Origin: Zychaea mexicana
Taxonomy: Eukaryota > Mucoromycota > Mucoromycetes > Mucorales > Lichtheimiaceae
Direction of reading: 5' to 3'
NCBI RefSeq assembly: GCF_025766255.1
Contig: NW_026516854.1
Location: 1 to 59,275, forward strand
DNA length: 59,275 nt
Shown: one piece after another, positions 59,034 to 59,275 of the stretch
How positions within the stretch are numbered: the first letter of the stretch is position 1
Layout of the letters: each line of letters opens with the position of its first letter
Program-made: the position numbers and the translations under genes
The notes under the pieces: model-generated
The model's input: the letters and a program-made list of their open reading frames with translations, nothing else
Told to the model about the DNA's origin: nothing
Databases searched by the model: none

Positions 59034-59275
59034 CAAGGGAGGTTGCCCTCCCTTGTTTTCCCGCAAGCCTCAGTTCCCGGCAGAACCTACACCTTTCCCT
59101 TTCTTGTCCACAAGCCTCAGTTCCCGACAGAACCTACTCCTCCACAGTTCCTACAAATAAAAGAAATATGATAGCACAAAGGTCTGTCAGCGGCGAACAT
59201 ATACGTACCCACAAGGGAGGTTGCCCTCCCTTGTTTTCCGCAAGCCTCAGTTCCCGGCAGAACCTACACCTTTCC
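59034..59275 (+). repeat. Direct repeats of about 65 bp carrying a 9-bp-arm hairpin, at the right edge
   Basis: A unit beginning CAAGGGAGGTTGCCCTCCC occurs at 59,034-59,098 and again at 59,213-59,275, differing by one C. It opens with a perfect inverted repeat (arms CAAGGGAGG and CCTCCCTTG, loop TTGC). Its second half, CAAGCCTCAGTTCCCGGCAG, occurs a third time alone at 59,111-59,137 with one change. The window ends inside the second unit, so the array probably continues. Confidence 0.9.

Noticed and set aside
59034..59275. Long terminal repeat of a retrotransposon
   Set aside because: There is no TG...CA boundary, primer-binding site or coding region, and units are only 65 bp.

Overview
The window is nuclear DNA of a filamentous fungus, most likely an early-diverging Mucoromycota (Mucorales-like) lineage. 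The reasons are: several genes are split by short GT-AG introns of roughly 50-130 bp; a Ste12-type regulator carries both the STE DNA-binding domain and two C2H2 fingers; and there are a Crz1-like zinc-finger factor, EMC1, spermidine synthase, a DENN protein and cut-and-paste DNA transposons. The species assignment is inference. I found no bacterial operons, CRISPR array, rRNA or convincing tRNA.

Layout. 1-9.1 kb is gene-poor and holds a decayed PIF/Harbinger-like transposase (about 4.2-5.3 kb, minus) and a Gln-rich modular zinc-finger gene or pseudogene (6.7-8.15 kb, plus). 9.2-14.2 kb is compact: a DHDPS/KDPG-aldolase-family gene (minus) shares a 183-bp divergent promoter with an unrecognised four-exon gene (plus). 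That gene ends 21 bp from the convergent end of an eight-exon DENN (LCHN/DENND11-type) gene. 14.2-19.6 kb looks non-coding. 19.7-30 kb carries ste12 (plus), an SLC35F-type transporter (plus), spermidine synthase (minus, convergent with the transporter) and an F-box protein (minus). The F-box gene diverges from EMC1 (30.3-34.2 kb, plus), which converges on a Crz1-like factor (34.8-35.85 kb, minus).

From 36 kb to the end the window is mobile-element and repeat territory. A structurally complete PIF/Harbinger element (38,740-41,459) has matching terminal inverted repeats, a TAA target duplication, a DDE transposase gene and a convergent Myb/SANT-like ORF, each broken by one frameshift. Further on are a duplicated block with a 20-bp satellite (44.3-44.8 kb), two strong hairpins (48.3-48.4 kb), a multiply frameshifted Myb/SANT-like transposon ORF (52.9-53.8 kb), several orphan reading frames, and a hairpin-bearing repeat family at the right edge (59.0-59.3 kb).

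The identifiable host genes do not form one pathway. They cover pheromone/invasive-growth transcription (Ste12), probable calcium/calcineurin response (Crz1-like), ER membrane insertion (EMC1), polyamine synthesis, membrane trafficking (DENN) and sugar-acid or hydroxyproline-type aldol cleavage. Exon models were built by hand from reading frames and splice sites; every phase was checked for the DENN, EMC1, transporter, spermidine synthase, ste12, F-box and unknown four-exon genes.
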